In this document: positions 8,036 through 16,951 of the stretch, piece by piece
Layout: each line of letters begins with the position of its first letter
Numbering within the stretch: position 1 is the first letter of the stretch
The notes under the pieces: generated by a model
The model's input: the letters and a program-made list of their open reading frames with translations, nothing else
Databases searched by the model: none
Told to the model about the DNA's origin: nothing
Assembly: GCF_017352095.1 (NCBI RefSeq)
Contig: NZ_CP071463.1
Coordinates: 2,418,001 to 2,482,000 of the forward strand
Direction of reading: 5' to 3'
From: Natrinema longum
Lineage (GTDB): Archaea; Halobacteriota; Halobacteria; Halobacteriales; Natrialbaceae
Length of the DNA: 64,000 nt
Position numbers and translations under genes: made by a program

Positions 8036-9076
8036 ATGGATTCCCACACGCTTCCCGTGAGTTCGGCCGAGTTCTATCGAACGCTCGTCGAAAACGCCGC
8101 CGAGGGAATGCTGACGATCGACGAAGACAGCCGGATCGTGTACGCGAATCCGGCTATCGAAGATATTCTGGGATATACGCCCGACGAACTCGTCGGGAGT
8201 ACCAAGATGAAGATCATTCCGGAGCGCCTCCGTCCAGTCCACGCTGGGGCGCTCGAGTCCTACGTCCAGACGGGAGACCGAAACATCGATTGGAGCGGCG
8301 TCGAACTCCCGGCGCTACACAAAGACGGGCACGAAGTGCCGACGCTCATTAGCCTCCGGGAGCACGAGCACGACGGCGAACGCTACTTCACTGGCATCGT
8401 TCGAGACATCACGGAACGGCGAGAACGGGAAGACGAGATTCACGAACAGAAAGAACGGCTCGACCAGTTCGCTGAGATCCTCGCTCACGACATCAGAAAC
8501 CCGCTCTCGGTCGCACAGGGGTACACGGACGTCGCCAAACAGACATACGACGCGCCCGTGTTAGCAGACATCTCGGACGCACTCGATCACATCGATGAAC
8601 TGGTCGACGACGTTCTGGTGCTCTCGAAGACCGGACAGACGGTCGGGGAACTCGGTCCGTGCAGTGTCGAACACGGCGTCCGCGAATCGTGGCAGGCCGT
8701 CGAAACACGGCACGCGGAGTTGCGAATCGAAACGCCGATCGGGACGATCAGGGCGGACGAAAGCCGGTTCCGAGAACTCCTCGGGAACCTCTTTCGGAAC
8801 GCCGTCGAGCACGCCGGAGCGGACGTGATCGTCCGCGTCGGTCGACTCCCCGACCGCGATGGCATCTACATCGCCGACGACGGACCGGGCGTTCCCGACT
8901 CGGTCCGGAGCGACATCTTCGAACACGGCTACTCGACGCGGGAGGCGGGAACCGGATACGGGCTCTCGATCGTGAAACAGATCGCGGAGGGCCACGGCTG
9001 GGACGTCTCGGTCACCGAGAGCGAGCACGGCGGCGCACGGTTCGACATCCACGATATCGATTTCGTCGACGGATGA
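8036..9076 (+). CDS. PAS-domain sensor histidine kinase
   Basis: A 346-residue soluble kinase. Residues about 10-130 form one PAS domain (FYRTLVENAAEGMLTIDED, then ILGYTPDELVG) closing with FTGIVRDITERRERE. A short linker leads to a classical H box (LAHDIRNPLS) with His151 as the predicted phosphoacceptor. The C-terminal ATPase domain has an N box (LLGNLFRNAVEHA), a G1 box (YIADDGPGVP) and a GTGYGLSIVKQI G2 region. There is no transmembrane helix and no receiver. No response regulator is encoded beside it, which is usual for haloarchaeal kinases. It starts at the first ATG after the palindromic remnant. Confidence 0.93.
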   Translation: MDSHTLPVSSAEFYRTLVENAAEGMLTIDEDSRIVYANPAIEDILGYTPDELVGSTKMKIIPERLRPVHAGALESYVQTGDRNIDWSGVELPALHKDGHEVPTLISLREHEHDGERYFTGIVRDITERREREDEIHEQKERLDQFAEILAHDIRNPLSVAQGYTDVAKQTYDAPVLADISDALDHIDELVDDVLVLSKTGQTVGELGPCSVEHGVRESWQAVETRHAELRIETPIGTIRADESRFRELLGNLFRNAVEHAGADVIVRVGRLPDRDGIYIADDGPGVPDSVRSDIFEHGYSTREAGTGYGLSIVKQIAEGHGWDVSVTESEHGGARFDIHDIDFVDG

Positions 9077-9088
9077 CGGAGCCAGACC

Positions 9089-11155
9089 CTAGAGATCCGC
9101 GTCGCGAAGTTCGAGGTCCGCGACGATCTCGTAGGGGTGGGCGTCCTTCCGGATGCCGTCGAGGATGGTAAAGGCCTGCCCGGGTTCCAGGAAGTGTTCG
9201 GTGACGACCTGTCCCAGCGGCGTGGGTTCGAAGCCGTCGATGAAGTCGTACTCGAGAAGCTTCCCGATGGCGTGTTTCGTGGGGACCTCGCCGAGCATGC
9301 GGTCGTTGAGCGCCTTCGCGGCCTTGCCCCCGACCGTGATGTTTGCCAGCGTCTCCTCGACGGCGGCGGCCTCGTCGTAGTGGGTCATGACCGACTCCAT
9401 CTCGCCTTTGAGGAGCTTGAACGCGACCTCGTCTTCGGTCATCTCCATCGAGTTGTGGTAGGCGGTGTCGGGTTCGACGAGGACGTACACTGTCCCCTTG
9501 TCGTGGTAGTCGGGCCGACCCGCGCGGCCGAGCATCTGGTGGAACTCCTGGACCGAGAGCCACTCGATGCCCATCGCCAGTGAGTCGAAGATCACCTGCG
9601 AGGCCGGGAAGTCGACCCCGGCCGCGAGCGCGGCGGTCGTGACGACGGCGGAGAGTTCTTGCTCGCCGAACTTGCGTTCGACCTCCTTCCGGCGCTTGTA
9701 GTCGAGGCCGGCGTGGTAGGGCGCGGCCGAATAATCGAGCTTCCGGCTGATCTCGTGACACCGCCGCCGTGAGTTGGTGAAGATGATGGTCTGGCCACGA
9801 TACCCTTTCGAGGACTCGCTGTCGAACTCGCGTCTGACGAGTTTGTTCTCGACGCGGACTTTCTCCTGGCCGTCCGCGAAGGTGACGTGGCGCTCGATCG
9901 GTACCGGCCGTTCCTCGAACTCGATGAGCGTCGCCTCGAGCGCCTCGGTGAGCTGTTGGGGGTTCCCGACGGTCGCCGAGAGGTAGACCCACTGTGCGCC
10001 GCCGTAGTCGTCCCGCCGCTTGGCGCGTTGTTCGCAGGTGTACTTGAGCCGCGAGATCAGGCCGTCGAGCCGGTGCCCCCGATCCTCTTCCTTGAGGGTG
10101 TGGACCTCGTCGATGACGACCGTCCCGATGTCGCCCATGTCCTTGCCCGTCCGCAGGGCGTGATCGATCCCCTCGTAGGTACCGACGATGACGTCGGCGT
10201 TGGGGTCGAACCGCTCGCCCTCGTCGGCGACGCGGCTCGCGCCCACGCGAATCGAGACGTCGACGAGGTGGCCGTACTCCTCGGTGAAGTCCTCGTACTT
10301 CTGGTTGGCCAGCGCGACCAGCGGGACGAGAAAGAGCATCGTCCCCTTGTTGTTCAACACGCGATTGATACCGGCCAGCTCGCCGACGAGGGTCTTCCCG
10401 GTCGCCGTCGCGGAGACGACGAGCTGGTCGTCGCCGTCGAAGAGGCCGTGTTCGACCGAGAGGCTCTGGACCGGCAACAGGGTATCGAATCGATCCTCGA
10501 GCAGGTTCTGCAGGCCGGGATGGAGGGAAAGCGAGTCGGTCCGAACTGGGTCGACCTCGTCGGTCGTCGCCGAGATGGTATCGAACTTCGTCAGGTCCGG
10601 ATCGAGCTGTCCCTTGAGCAGGTTGACGATTCGCTCGAGATCTTGAACCTCCATCATGAGGTCCTCGAGACGATCCTTTGCGGCACCCGAGACCTTGCCG
10701 CCGCCCGAAAAGGACAGCTGGCGCTCGAGTTCCTGTCGAGCGCAGTCCCGGCAGATCCAGTCGTTGTCGTCCTTGACAGCTGTCTCGGTCGTGATCGGCG
10801 AGTACCGGCCCGCTGAGGCGCAGTACCGGCAGGTCCGGACTGTCTTGACCTTGTCCTCGAGCTGGTACCCCTCGAACATCTCCCGGAGATCGCGCCGTCC
10901 CTGCGCGGAGGTCTGTTCGGAGATGCGCAGCCGCTTCGCTCGGCGGGCGAGCTCGACGAACTCGTCGGGCTGGCGCGGTTCTTCGCTCGAGCCCTGCTTC
11001 AGTCGGAACTTCGCGGGGCGGGGCCCGGCGGACGTTTCCGAAAGCCCGAGTTTCGCGCGGAAGAGCCGTTTGCCGTCGCGCTCGACGACCACGAGATAGT
11101 CGTCGCCCGTCTCGTGGCAAAAGATCGTTTCGACCTGCTGGACCTGCTTCGACAC
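9089..11155 (-). CDS. DEVH-box superfamily 2 helicase with zinc-ribbon insert
   Basis: About 688 residues from the GTG at 11155, which I prefer because the recognisable protein begins KQVQQVETIFCHETGDDYLVV. An upstream ATG at 11236 would add 27 residues that look non-coding. The N-terminal ~100 residues are family-specific, followed by a likely zinc ribbon (CRYCASAGRY and CRDCARQ). The helicase core has motif I SATATGKT (Lys254), DEVH (Asp349 onward), motif III LSATVGN, and motif VI QMLGRAGRP. The order resembles Ski2/Hel308-type SF2 helicases, but the N-terminus differs from Hel308. It probably acts in DNA repair or RNA remodelling. The exact substrate is unknown. It is convergent with the kinase, 12 bases away. 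Confidence 0.9.
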   Translation of the reverse strand: MSKQVQQVETIFCHETGDDYLVVVERDGKRLFRAKLGLSETSAGPRPAKFRLKQGSSEEPRQPDEFVELARRAKRLRISEQTSAQGRRDLREMFEGYQLEDKVKTVRTCRYCASAGRYSPITTETAVKDDNDWICRDCARQELERQLSFSGGGKVSGAAKDRLEDLMMEVQDLERIVNLLKGQLDPDLTKFDTISATTDEVDPVRTDSLSLHPGLQNLLEDRFDTLLPVQSLSVEHGLFDGDDQLVVSATATGKTLVGELAGINRVLNNKGTMLFLVPLVALANQKYEDFTEEYGHLVDVSIRVGASRVADEGERFDPNADVIVGTYEGIDHALRTGKDMGDIGTVVIDEVHTLKEEDRGHRLDGLISRLKYTCEQRAKRRDDYGGAQWVYLSATVGNPQQLTEALEATLIEFEERPVPIERHVTFADGQEKVRVENKLVRREFDSESSKGYRGQTIIFTNSRRRCHEISRKLDYSAAPYHAGLDYKRRKEVERKFGEQELSAVVTTAALAAGVDFPASQVIFDSLAMGIEWLSVQEFHQMLGRAGRPDYHDKGTVYVLVEPDTAYHNSMEMTEDEVAFKLLKGEMESVMTHYDEAAAVEETLANITVGGKAAKALNDRMLGEVPTKHAIGKLLEYDFIDGFEPTPLGQVVTEHFLEPGQAFTILDGIRKDAHPYEIVADLELRDADL

Positions 11156-11254
11156 GATATCTGATAGACGGGTGGCGTACTTGAGCGATTCGGACTCGGA
11201 CGGGTGGTGGCGACACCGAGTTCGTGAGGAGAGCAACTTGCGGTGTTCGACCGT

Positions 11255-12364
11255 CTAGAAGTCGCCGTTGACGATATCGCCGACCCGCTGCCGATCGAAC
11301 AGTTCCGTCTCGACGCCGTAGACCTGTTCGGCCGCGCGTTCCGTGACGACGAGGTTCGTGATCGGGCCCTGGTAGAGGGGGCCGCCGCGGTAGACGCTGC
11401 CGTTCTGGACGGCCGTTAGCTCCCGTGCGGTGTCGTCGTCTTCCATCTGCGAGACGATCGCGTCCTGGAACTCCTCGGCGGTCTTGGCTTCCTGTCCGCG
11501 AAACAGGATGATTTCGGGATCGATCTCGAGGAGCGTTTCGTAGTCGACCGCACCGCGCGTACTGTGGAAGTCGCGTACGTCCGTGTTGGCGAACGCGTCC
11601 TCGACCCCGAGGTCGCGCCACTGCTTGAAGCTCGTTCCCTCGCCGATCAGATACGGAGAGAACGAGCCCATTTCGCTCTCGACGGCCCACATGATCGCGA
11701 CCTCCGGCCGCTCGTCCTCGGCCGGAACGACTTCTTCGACGTTCGACTGGAACTCGTCGTGGACCTCGACGAAGGCCTCGTAGCGCTCGTTCTCCTGGAA
11801 CACCTCGGCGAGCTTCTCGAACGCCTCGTACAGGGACAGGTACGGGTAGTCTTCGTGCCACGAGTAGCCGGTCGAGAAGATACTGTTCCCGAAGAACGGC
11901 GCGATGTCGTTTTCGATGTCTTCGACGTCGCTCTCGGTGACATCGTCGCCGAACCGGTTCGTCAGGAAGTTAGGGTCGATGACGTGGACGTCCCCGTCCA
12001 TTTCGTAGAACGTCTCCGGATCGACGCCGTCGTCGGAGATCCGCGTCATCCCCGATTTGTCGACGCTGACATCGGGAATCTCGTCGTAATACTGCGTGTG
12101 GTATCGGGACGGCAGCCAGACGCCTTCCGGCGGATCCTGGCCCAGTGCGACCCCCATATCGGCCCAGCTTCCGTTGTTGGTGACCCACGTTTCCGGGACG
12201 CCCGGGAACTCGACTTCGCCGACCGGCGGCATCGACACGGTGTATGCGGCCTCTCTATCGGACGATCCGAGGGAACCGAGACAGCCGGCCGTTGCACCGA
12301 CGCCGGCCATCGCCCCTCCCGTTCGAAGCACGTTGCGTCTCGTCCAAGTCCGGTTCTCACTCAT
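11255..12364 (-). CDS. Iron-siderophore/cobalamin-type ABC substrate-binding lipoprotein
   Basis: A 369-residue extracellular solute-binding protein. The N-terminus has a twin-arginine motif (TRRNVLRTGG) and a lipobox (TAGC, Cys at about residue 28), so it should be Tat-exported and lipid-anchored, the norm in haloarchaea. The mature part resembles FecB/BtuF-type class III binding proteins that deliver ferric siderophores or corrinoids to FecCD permeases. Immediately upstream (12369-12386) is the palindrome TTTTAGGTTGACCTAAAA, matching DtxR/IdeR iron-regulator sites. A paralogue, ATPase and permease follow on the same strand upstream, making an iron-uptake function likely. The substrate itself cannot be read from sequence. 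Confidence 0.9.
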   Translation of the reverse strand: MSENRTWTRRNVLRTGGAMAGVGATAGCLGSLGSSDREAAYTVSMPPVGEVEFPGVPETWVTNNGSWADMGVALGQDPPEGVWLPSRYHTQYYDEIPDVSVDKSGMTRISDDGVDPETFYEMDGDVHVIDPNFLTNRFGDDVTESDVEDIENDIAPFFGNSIFSTGYSWHEDYPYLSLYEAFEKLAEVFQENERYEAFVEVHDEFQSNVEEVVPAEDERPEVAIMWAVESEMGSFSPYLIGEGTSFKQWRDLGVEDAFANTDVRDFHSTRGAVDYETLLEIDPEIILFRGQEAKTAEEFQDAIVSQMEDDDTARELTAVQNGSVYRGGPLYQGPITNLVVTERAAEQVYGVETELFDRQRVGDIVNGDF

Positions 12365-12368
12365 CGGA

Positions 12369-12386
12369 TTTTAGGTTGACCTAAAA
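12369..12386. promoter_or_regulatory. DtxR/IdeR-type iron operator, site 1
   Basis: Palindrome TTTTAGG-TTGA-CCTAAAA, 5 bases upstream of the binding-protein start codon at 12364. The half-site TTAGG matches the recognition pattern of DtxR/IdeR/SirR iron repressors described in actinobacteria and haloarchaea. Position over the transcription start predicts repression when iron is replete (inference). Confidence 0.7.
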
Positions 12387-12428
12387 ACTGAAAAGTGTTC
12401 CGAAGTACACTCCCTCTGCCGGTCAATC

Positions 12429-13536
12429 TCAGTACTCACCGGTAACGATGGCGGCGACGCGTCCGCGATCGAAGAGTTCCTCGTCGTCGAACTCGTTCGG
12501 GTATAATCCCTGCGCCGCCCGCTCGAGTTGAAAGAGGTGGATGATCGGCCCCTGGTAGGTCATTTCGCCGTAGATCACCCGGTCGTTCTGGACCGCCCGA
12601 AGTTCGCTCGCGATGTCGTGGTTGCGCATGAACGAGACGATCCCTCGTTCGAATTCCGACTCCGAGACCGCGCTCTGCTGTCTGATCGCGATGACGTCGG
12701 GGTCGATATCCAGAAGCGTTTCGTGGTCGATGGTGCCACCGGTCGCCTGTGCGTCGGCGATCCCGTTCGCGGCGACCGCTCCCTCGACCCGCAGGTCGTT
12801 CCAGTGTTTGGACTGCGTCCCCTCGTCGATGTGGTAGGGATAGAACGCCTCCGGCTCGCCCGACTTCGGAACGAGAACCGCGACCTCGGGTCGCTCGTCG
12901 GGCAGCCGCGAGCGGATGTCGGCGAGTACGTCTTCCTGGAGCCGCTCGAACGCATCGAATCGGTCTCGCTCCTGAAACACGGCCGCGATCTTTTCGAAGG
13001 CCTCGTAGAGGGTATACCGCCTGTAGTCGTGCCAGTCGTAACTGGCCGAGAAGATCGTGTTCCCCACGAACGGCCCGACGCTCCCCACAATATCGTCGAC
13101 GTCGTCGCGACTCCAGCCCAGTCGGTTGATCATGAAGTTGGGATCGACGATGTGGACGTCTGCCTCGAGTTCGTAGAACACCTCCTCGTCGGCCCCGCCG
13201 TCCCAGAGTTCGGTCAGGTCGTCCGCTTCGACCCCGACGCCCGGTAGCTCCTCGTAGTGGTGAGCGGCGTACCGGCTCTGCAGTCCGATTCCGACGAGCC
13301 CGTCGCCTCTGACCGAGTGCAACGCCTCTGTCGGCGTAGTCGTCCGTGTATGCGAGCCACCTCTCCGGGACGGCGTCGAACTCGACGGTGTCGACGGGCT
13401 CCATCGTCATCGAGTATTCGCTTTCGTCGTCGCCCGACACGAAATCGCCGAGGCAACCGGCTGTCGTGCCCAGTCCCGCGATCGCTACGCCAGTCTTCAC
13501 CACGGCTCGTCTCGTCCGCTGCGCATCGCTCGTCAT
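12429..13536 (-). pseudogene. Frameshifted second siderophore-binding lipoprotein
   Basis: A paralogue of the 11255-12364 protein. The start (13536) gives a Tat signal (TRRAVVKTGVAIAG), a lipobox (TAGC) and a mature start up to YADRGVALGQ. The rest (QSRYAAHHYEELPGVGV through the C-terminal VTGEY) is intact but in another frame ending at 12429. Aligning with the paralogue (ADMGVALGQ...SRYHTQYYDEIPDV) puts a single extra base near 13308, in CAGAGG. One correction restores about 368 residues. It may be a true recent pseudogene, a sequencing error, or a rarely used frameshift. All other segments remain conserved, which suggests a very recent lesion. An iron operator sits right before the start codon. 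Confidence 0.85.
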
Positions 13537-13538
13537 TG

Positions 13539-13558
13539 TTTTTAGGCCGGCCTAAAAA
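13539..13558. promoter_or_regulatory. DtxR/IdeR-type iron operator, site 2
   Basis: Perfect 20-base palindrome TTTTTAGGCCGGCCTAAAAA, 2 bases upstream of the start codon at 13536. The same half-site as sites 1 and 3 (TTTAGG/CCTAAA) and the same position relative to a transport gene support a shared iron-responsive repressor. Confidence 0.72.
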
Positions 13559-13584
13559 CACAAAGTACTTCGGATCGATCGTTC

Positions 13585-14442
13585 CTACCGGTCGGAAAGC
13601 GCCCGTTTCGGCAATACCTGTAACTCGGGTTCGTACTTCACGGTCGCTTCCACACCGAAGACGTCCGCGAGGAGTTGCTCGGTGACGACTTCCTCGGGCG
13701 GCCCCCAGTCGTACAGTCTTCCGTCGTGCATGGCGACCAGATAGTCCGCGAAGCGGGCCGCCTGTGCGATGTCGTGAAGGATGACCGAAACGGTGACGCC
13801 CTTCTCCTCGTTCAACTGGCGGATCGTCTCGAGGACGCGGAACTGGTGGTGAACGTCGAGAAACGTCGTCGGCTCGTCGAGCAGGAGGACATCGGTGTCC
13901 TGTGCGAGGACCATGGCGATCCAGGCCAGCTGTTTCTGCCCGCCGCTCAGCTGGCCGAGTTCGGCGTCGCGGATTCCTTCGATTCCGGCTAGCTCGATCG
14001 CCCGTTCGACCGCTCGATGATCCGCCTCGTCGGGGCCGTCGAAGAACCCGCGGTGTGGATAGCGGCCGTGATAGACGAGGTCTTCGACGGTGATCGAACC
14101 CAGCGAATCGTTTTCCTGCGAGAGGACTCCCAGTTCGCGGGCCAGTTCCTTCTGACTGAACGAGTCGAGATCCTCGCCGTGTATCCGGACCGTTCCGGTG
14201 TCCGGCTCGAGGTGGTTCGAGAGCGCCTTGAGGAGCGTACTCTTCCCGCTGCCGTTCGGTCCGACGAGTGCAGTGACCGCTTCCTCGGGGATGTCGAGGC
14301 GGGCACACTCCACGACGGTTCCGTCGCTCGACGGATAGCTGAGTTCCAGCTCGTCGCCGACCAGCGCGCTCTCGATTTCGACGCCCTCGTCGTCGGTGAT
14401 TCGTGTCCGTTCCCGGTCCGTGTCCCGCTGTGTGCGTGCCAT
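13585..14442 (-). CDS. FecE/FepC-type ABC transporter ATP-binding protein
   Basis: A 285-residue ATPase that would power iron-siderophore (or cobalamin) import with the FecCD-type permease encoded just upstream. Walker A is GPNGSGKST (residues 61-69), the ABC signature is LSGGQ (165-169), Walker B is LLLDE (186-190), followed by the H-loop in ILHDIAQAARF. These are all intact. Its start overlaps the permease stop by one base (14442), so the two are translationally coupled in one operon. The N-terminal ~35 residues are a haloarchaeal extension with many charged residues. The third gene downstream is the frameshifted binding protein. Confidence 0.94.
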   Translation of the reverse strand: MARTQRDTDRERTRITDDEGVEIESALVGDELELSYPSSDGTVVECARLDIPEEAVTALVGPNGSGKSTLLKALSNHLEPDTGTVRIHGEDLDSFSQKELARELGVLSQENDSLGSITVEDLVYHGRYPHRGFFDGPDEADHRAVERAIELAGIEGIRDAELGQLSGGQKQLAWIAMVLAQDTDVLLLDEPTTFLDVHHQFRVLETIRQLNEEKGVTVSVILHDIAQAARFADYLVAMHDGRLYDWGPPEEVVTEQLLADVFGVEATVKYEPELQVLPKRALSDR

Positions 14443-15551
14443 TATAGCTCACCCATCGATTGCTGTTTCCGCATCAGGAAGAGGAAGTACGGGCCGCCGA
14501 TCAGGCCCGTCACGACGCCGACGGGCATCTGCGTCCCGCCCAGCGCGAGCCGGGCACCGACGTCGGCGGTGACCATCAGCGCGGGGCCGGCGAAGACACA
14601 GCCCACCATCAGCCGTCGGTAGTCGCCGCCGACCGTGTTTCTGACGATGTGGGGAACGACGAGGCCGAAGAAACTGACGACGCCGGCGACGGCGATGGCG
14701 ACGCTGGCGGCCAGAATAGCGACGCCGGAGAGGAAAAAGCGGACTCGTTCGACGCGCATTCCGAGCGACCGGGCGGTGTTCTCCCCCAGCATCAGGACGT
14801 TCAGCTGGCGCGCACCGGCGAGCGCGATTCCGATCGCGATGACTGCCGGCAGGACTGCGATTCGGACCTCCTCCCATCCGGTGCCCGTCAGCGAGCCCGT
14901 TATCCAGGCGATCGCCGTCTGGACGACACCCAGATCGTCCGCGAAGAAAAACAGTCCCTGCTGGAGCGACTGGAAGACCATATTGACGATCACGCCCGCG
15001 AGTACGAGCCGAACGGGACTCGTGCCGCCTTTCCACGCGATCACGTAGACGATCCCGAACGCGAGAGTTCCCCCTAGAGCCGCGATCAACGGGAGGAACG
15101 GTGCGAGGCCGCTGAACACGACGAGCGTCGCCAAAACGGCGAACCCGGCCCCGGAACTGACACCCAGAATGAACGGACTCGCCAGTTCGTTTCGCGTCAC
15201 GGCCTGGAACACCGCACCCGAAACCGCGAGCGTCGCACCGGTAATGATCCCGACGAACACCCGCGGTAGTCGGAGGTCCCAGACGACGATGCTGTCGGTA
15301 CTCATGTCCGGCCGCTCGGTGCCGAACAGGAACGACGCCCAGGCGTTGAGATCGAAGATTACTGCGGGGTTGAACACCGCCTTCCAGGCCTCGAAAAACG
15401 TCATCGAGTACTCCCCGAAGCTTACCTGGATCAGACCCGCGACGATCGTAACGACCGTACTCGCCAGACAGAAGACGACAAGGGTCCCCGTTACCCAGCC
15501 GTCTCGCTGTCCAGTCGTCGCGTGCCCACTGACCGATGCTGCTTCTGCCAT
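14442..15551 (-). CDS. FecCD/BtuC-type ABC transporter permease
   Basis: A 369-residue polytopic membrane protein of the FecCD family with about nine or ten transmembrane helices. Family hallmarks are visible: WDLRLPRVFVGIITGATLAVSGA near residues 91-112, QAVTRNELASPFILGVSSGAGFAV, and the ATPase-contact region GMRVERVRFFL with the following VVSFFGLVVPHIVR. It forms the transmembrane pore for ferric siderophore or corrinoid uptake with the ATPase at 13585. A TATA-like stretch (ACTATACC on the minus strand, about 15578-15585) and an iron palindrome at 15557-15572 precede the ATG. The arrangement predicts iron-repressed expression. Confidence 0.94.
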   Translation of the reverse strand: MAEAASVSGHATTGQRDGWVTGTLVVFCLASTVVTIVAGLIQVSFGEYSMTFFEAWKAVFNPAVIFDLNAWASFLFGTERPDMSTDSIVVWDLRLPRVFVGIITGATLAVSGAVFQAVTRNELASPFILGVSSGAGFAVLATLVVFSGLAPFLPLIAALGGTLAFGIVYVIAWKGGTSPVRLVLAGVIVNMVFQSLQQGLFFFADDLGVVQTAIAWITGSLTGTGWEEVRIAVLPAVIAIGIALAGARQLNVLMLGENTARSLGMRVERVRFFLSGVAILAASVAIAVAGVVSFFGLVVPHIVRNTVGGDYRRLMVGCVFAGPALMVTADVGARLALGGTQMPVGVVTGLIGGPYFLFLMRKQQSMGEL

Positions 15552-15556
15552 CTTTG

Positions 15557-15572
15557 TTTAGGTATCCCTAAA
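15557..15572. promoter_or_regulatory. DtxR/IdeR-type iron operator, site 3
   Basis: TTTAGG-TATC-CCTAAA palindrome, 6 bases upstream of the permease ATG at 15551 and just downstream of a TATA-like box on the minus strand. It is the third copy in the locus, each directly before a transport gene. Confidence 0.68.
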
Positions 15573-15671
15573 AGAGGTATAGTAGTTGTGGTCCGGTGAC
15601 GCCGTGCTAGTGGCTCGCGAGGAACGATCGAGAGGTCGGCCAGCCCGACCGGCTCTAACCCACTGAACGAC

Positions 15672-16082
15672 TCACTCGAGCAGTTCGATCTCGTCGTCTC
15701 CGTTCGGGACGGCACAGATGAACGCGCCCCGCTCGTCGCTCTCGTTGCGGTACCAGTGGACGGTCCCGGCGGGAATCAACAGCGAGTCACCGGGCTCGAC
15801 CTCGTACTCCTCGTCACCGTCGACGGCTTCGCCGTCTGCTCGATGCGCCTCCGGCGCATCGCTGATCCCGACCGTGTACTCCCCTTCGAGGACGTACTGT
15901 TCGTGCTCGACGTCGTTGGTGTGTTTCGGTACCTCGCCACCGGGCTCGAGGACGAACCGACGAATCGCGAAGTTCGGCGCGCCGTGGTCGTCGGCGATGA
16001 GGACGCCCTTCGAAAGGGCCTCGGCAGCGTCGACCGTCTCGTATTCGATTTCGTTGCTGCGCCGCAGTACTGGCTCAGTCAT
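15672..16082 (-). CDS. Cupin-domain protein
   Basis: A 136-residue single-domain cupin. The two cupin motifs are visible as G(X)5HxH-type PKHTNDVEHEQYVLEGEYTVG and the later PGDSLLIPAGTVHWYRN, with His/Glu residues that normally bind a metal. It probably acts as a small-molecule binding or isomerase-like protein. No substrate can be assigned. I start at the ATG at 16082 (MTEPVLRRSNEIEYET). Longer forms upstream look non-coding. It lies on the same strand upstream of the iron transporter but is separated by about 120 bases including an iron operator, so co-regulation is not implied. Confidence 0.85.
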   Translation of the reverse strand: MTEPVLRRSNEIEYETVDAAEALSKGVLIADDHGAPNFAIRRFVLEPGGEVPKHTNDVEHEQYVLEGEYTVGISDAPEAHRADGEAVDGDEEYEVEPGDSLLIPAGTVHWYRNESDERGAFICAVPNGDDEIELLE

Positions 16083-16343
16083 ACTCCAAGTCGGTTCTCG
16101 AGCCCCAAAACTGTCCGGTTGCAGCTCACACTGCACACACCCGGTGCCTCGAGGACCCGCCTGACGCACGGGGACGACCGCCGCAGCCGACAGACCGCCG
16201 GCGCGGAGCCGATCTCCAACTGCTTACTGTGCGATCGAGGCGACGCTGCTCGTCGTCCGGCTCGCCGGCCCGGTGATAGTGCTGTCGCTCAGAAATGGAT
16301 AAAATACTGCAGTCAAGTGCCGATACCGTTTACGAATTCCGCC

Positions 16344-16538
16344 TTACAGGCGCTCGACGTTCGTCGCGCGCGGGCCCTTGGGGGCCTGCTCGATGTCGAA
16401 CTCGAGCTCCTGCCCTTCTTCCAGGTCCGGGCCGCCGATGTCTTCCATGTGGAAGAACACGTCGTCGTCCGCGTCCTCAGTCTCGATGAATCCGTAGCCG
16501 CCAGTGTCGTTGAAGAAATCAACGGTTCCTTTCGCCAT
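16344..16538 (-). CDS. cspA: CspA-family cold-shock protein, copy 1
   Basis: A 64-residue OB-fold single-stranded nucleic-acid binding protein, probably an RNA chaperone. The RNP-1 motif appears as GGYGFIE (residues 13-19) and RNP-2 as DVFFHME (residues 26-32). The protein is very acidic compared with bacterial CspA. A second gene at 41581-41775 encodes a near-identical protein. A TATA-like GTTTATCAC lies about 30 bases upstream of the ATG on the minus strand. The short 5' leader contains TTCTctttAGAA, a small inverted repeat. Confidence 0.95.
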   Translation of the reverse strand: MAKGTVDFFNDTGGYGFIETEDADDDVFFHMEDIGGPDLEEGQELEFDIEQAPKGPRATNVERL

Positions 16539-16649
16539 TGCTTCTAAAGAGAACGGCCGGGGAGTGATAAACCCTGCGACTCGAGACGAGCTCCGAAATC
16601 GGTCGATACAGTGCGTGACAGTCGACAGATACCGCGATGTGTGGCGGAA

Positions 16650-16868
16650 TCAGATGCCATCCCCGCCCTCGAGTCGCTGGACGGAGATGGCAATGAAATA
16701 CACGAGCATGAACAGGAAGAATCCGACCGAGAGCCCGACCAGTTCTACCGTTCCCACGCCGTCGGGATCGATGAGGGCAAAGGCCGCCAGCCCGACGACG
16801 AACACGGCGGTGATGAAGCCGCCGATGGCGTAGTAGAAGCCGATGTCCGACTCGAGTCGTTCGCGCAT
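16650..16868 (-). CDS. Small two-helix membrane protein
   Basis: A 72-residue protein with two hydrophobic helices (about residues 12-32 and 43-63) and short charged ends. It resembles no enzyme I know. Its importance lies in its position. It is divergent from the Lrp/AsnC gene at 16952, and its TATA-like box (about 16890-16899 on the minus strand) sits between the two halves of an 11-base inverted repeat. It is therefore a likely target of that regulator. The function is unknown. Similar small two-helix proteins are widespread and uncharacterised in haloarchaea. Confidence 0.72.
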   Translation of the reverse strand: MRERLESDIGFYYAIGGFITAVFVVGLAAFALIDPDGVGTVELVGLSVGFFLFMLVYFIAISVQRLEGGDGI

Positions 16869-16878
16869 GCCTGCCCCT

Positions 16879-16919
16879 TTCGGCTCCCAGTATAAGTATT
16901 CGGAGTTTTGGGAGCCGAA
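16879..16919. promoter_or_regulatory. Divergent operator of the Lrp/AsnC gene
   Basis: Perfect 11-base inverted repeat TTCGGCTCCCA (16879-16889) and TGGGAGCCGAA (16909-16919) with a 19-base centre. The minus-strand TATA-like box lies between the arms. The plus-strand TATA-like box (CCTTATAG, 16923-16930) directly follows the right arm and is about 26 bases before the ATG at 16952. Both divergent promoters are thus in reach of one dimeric or tetrameric regulator. Autoregulation by the adjacent Lrp protein is the simplest reading. Confidence 0.7.
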
Positions 16920-16951
16920 GTACCTTATAGCCGCCGCGGCAACGAACGCGT

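Noticed and set aside
9012-11861. 949-codon minus-strand frame across the helicase and binding-protein genes
   Set aside because: It overlaps two well-supported genes in another frame and its translation is Arg/Gly-rich without family motifs.
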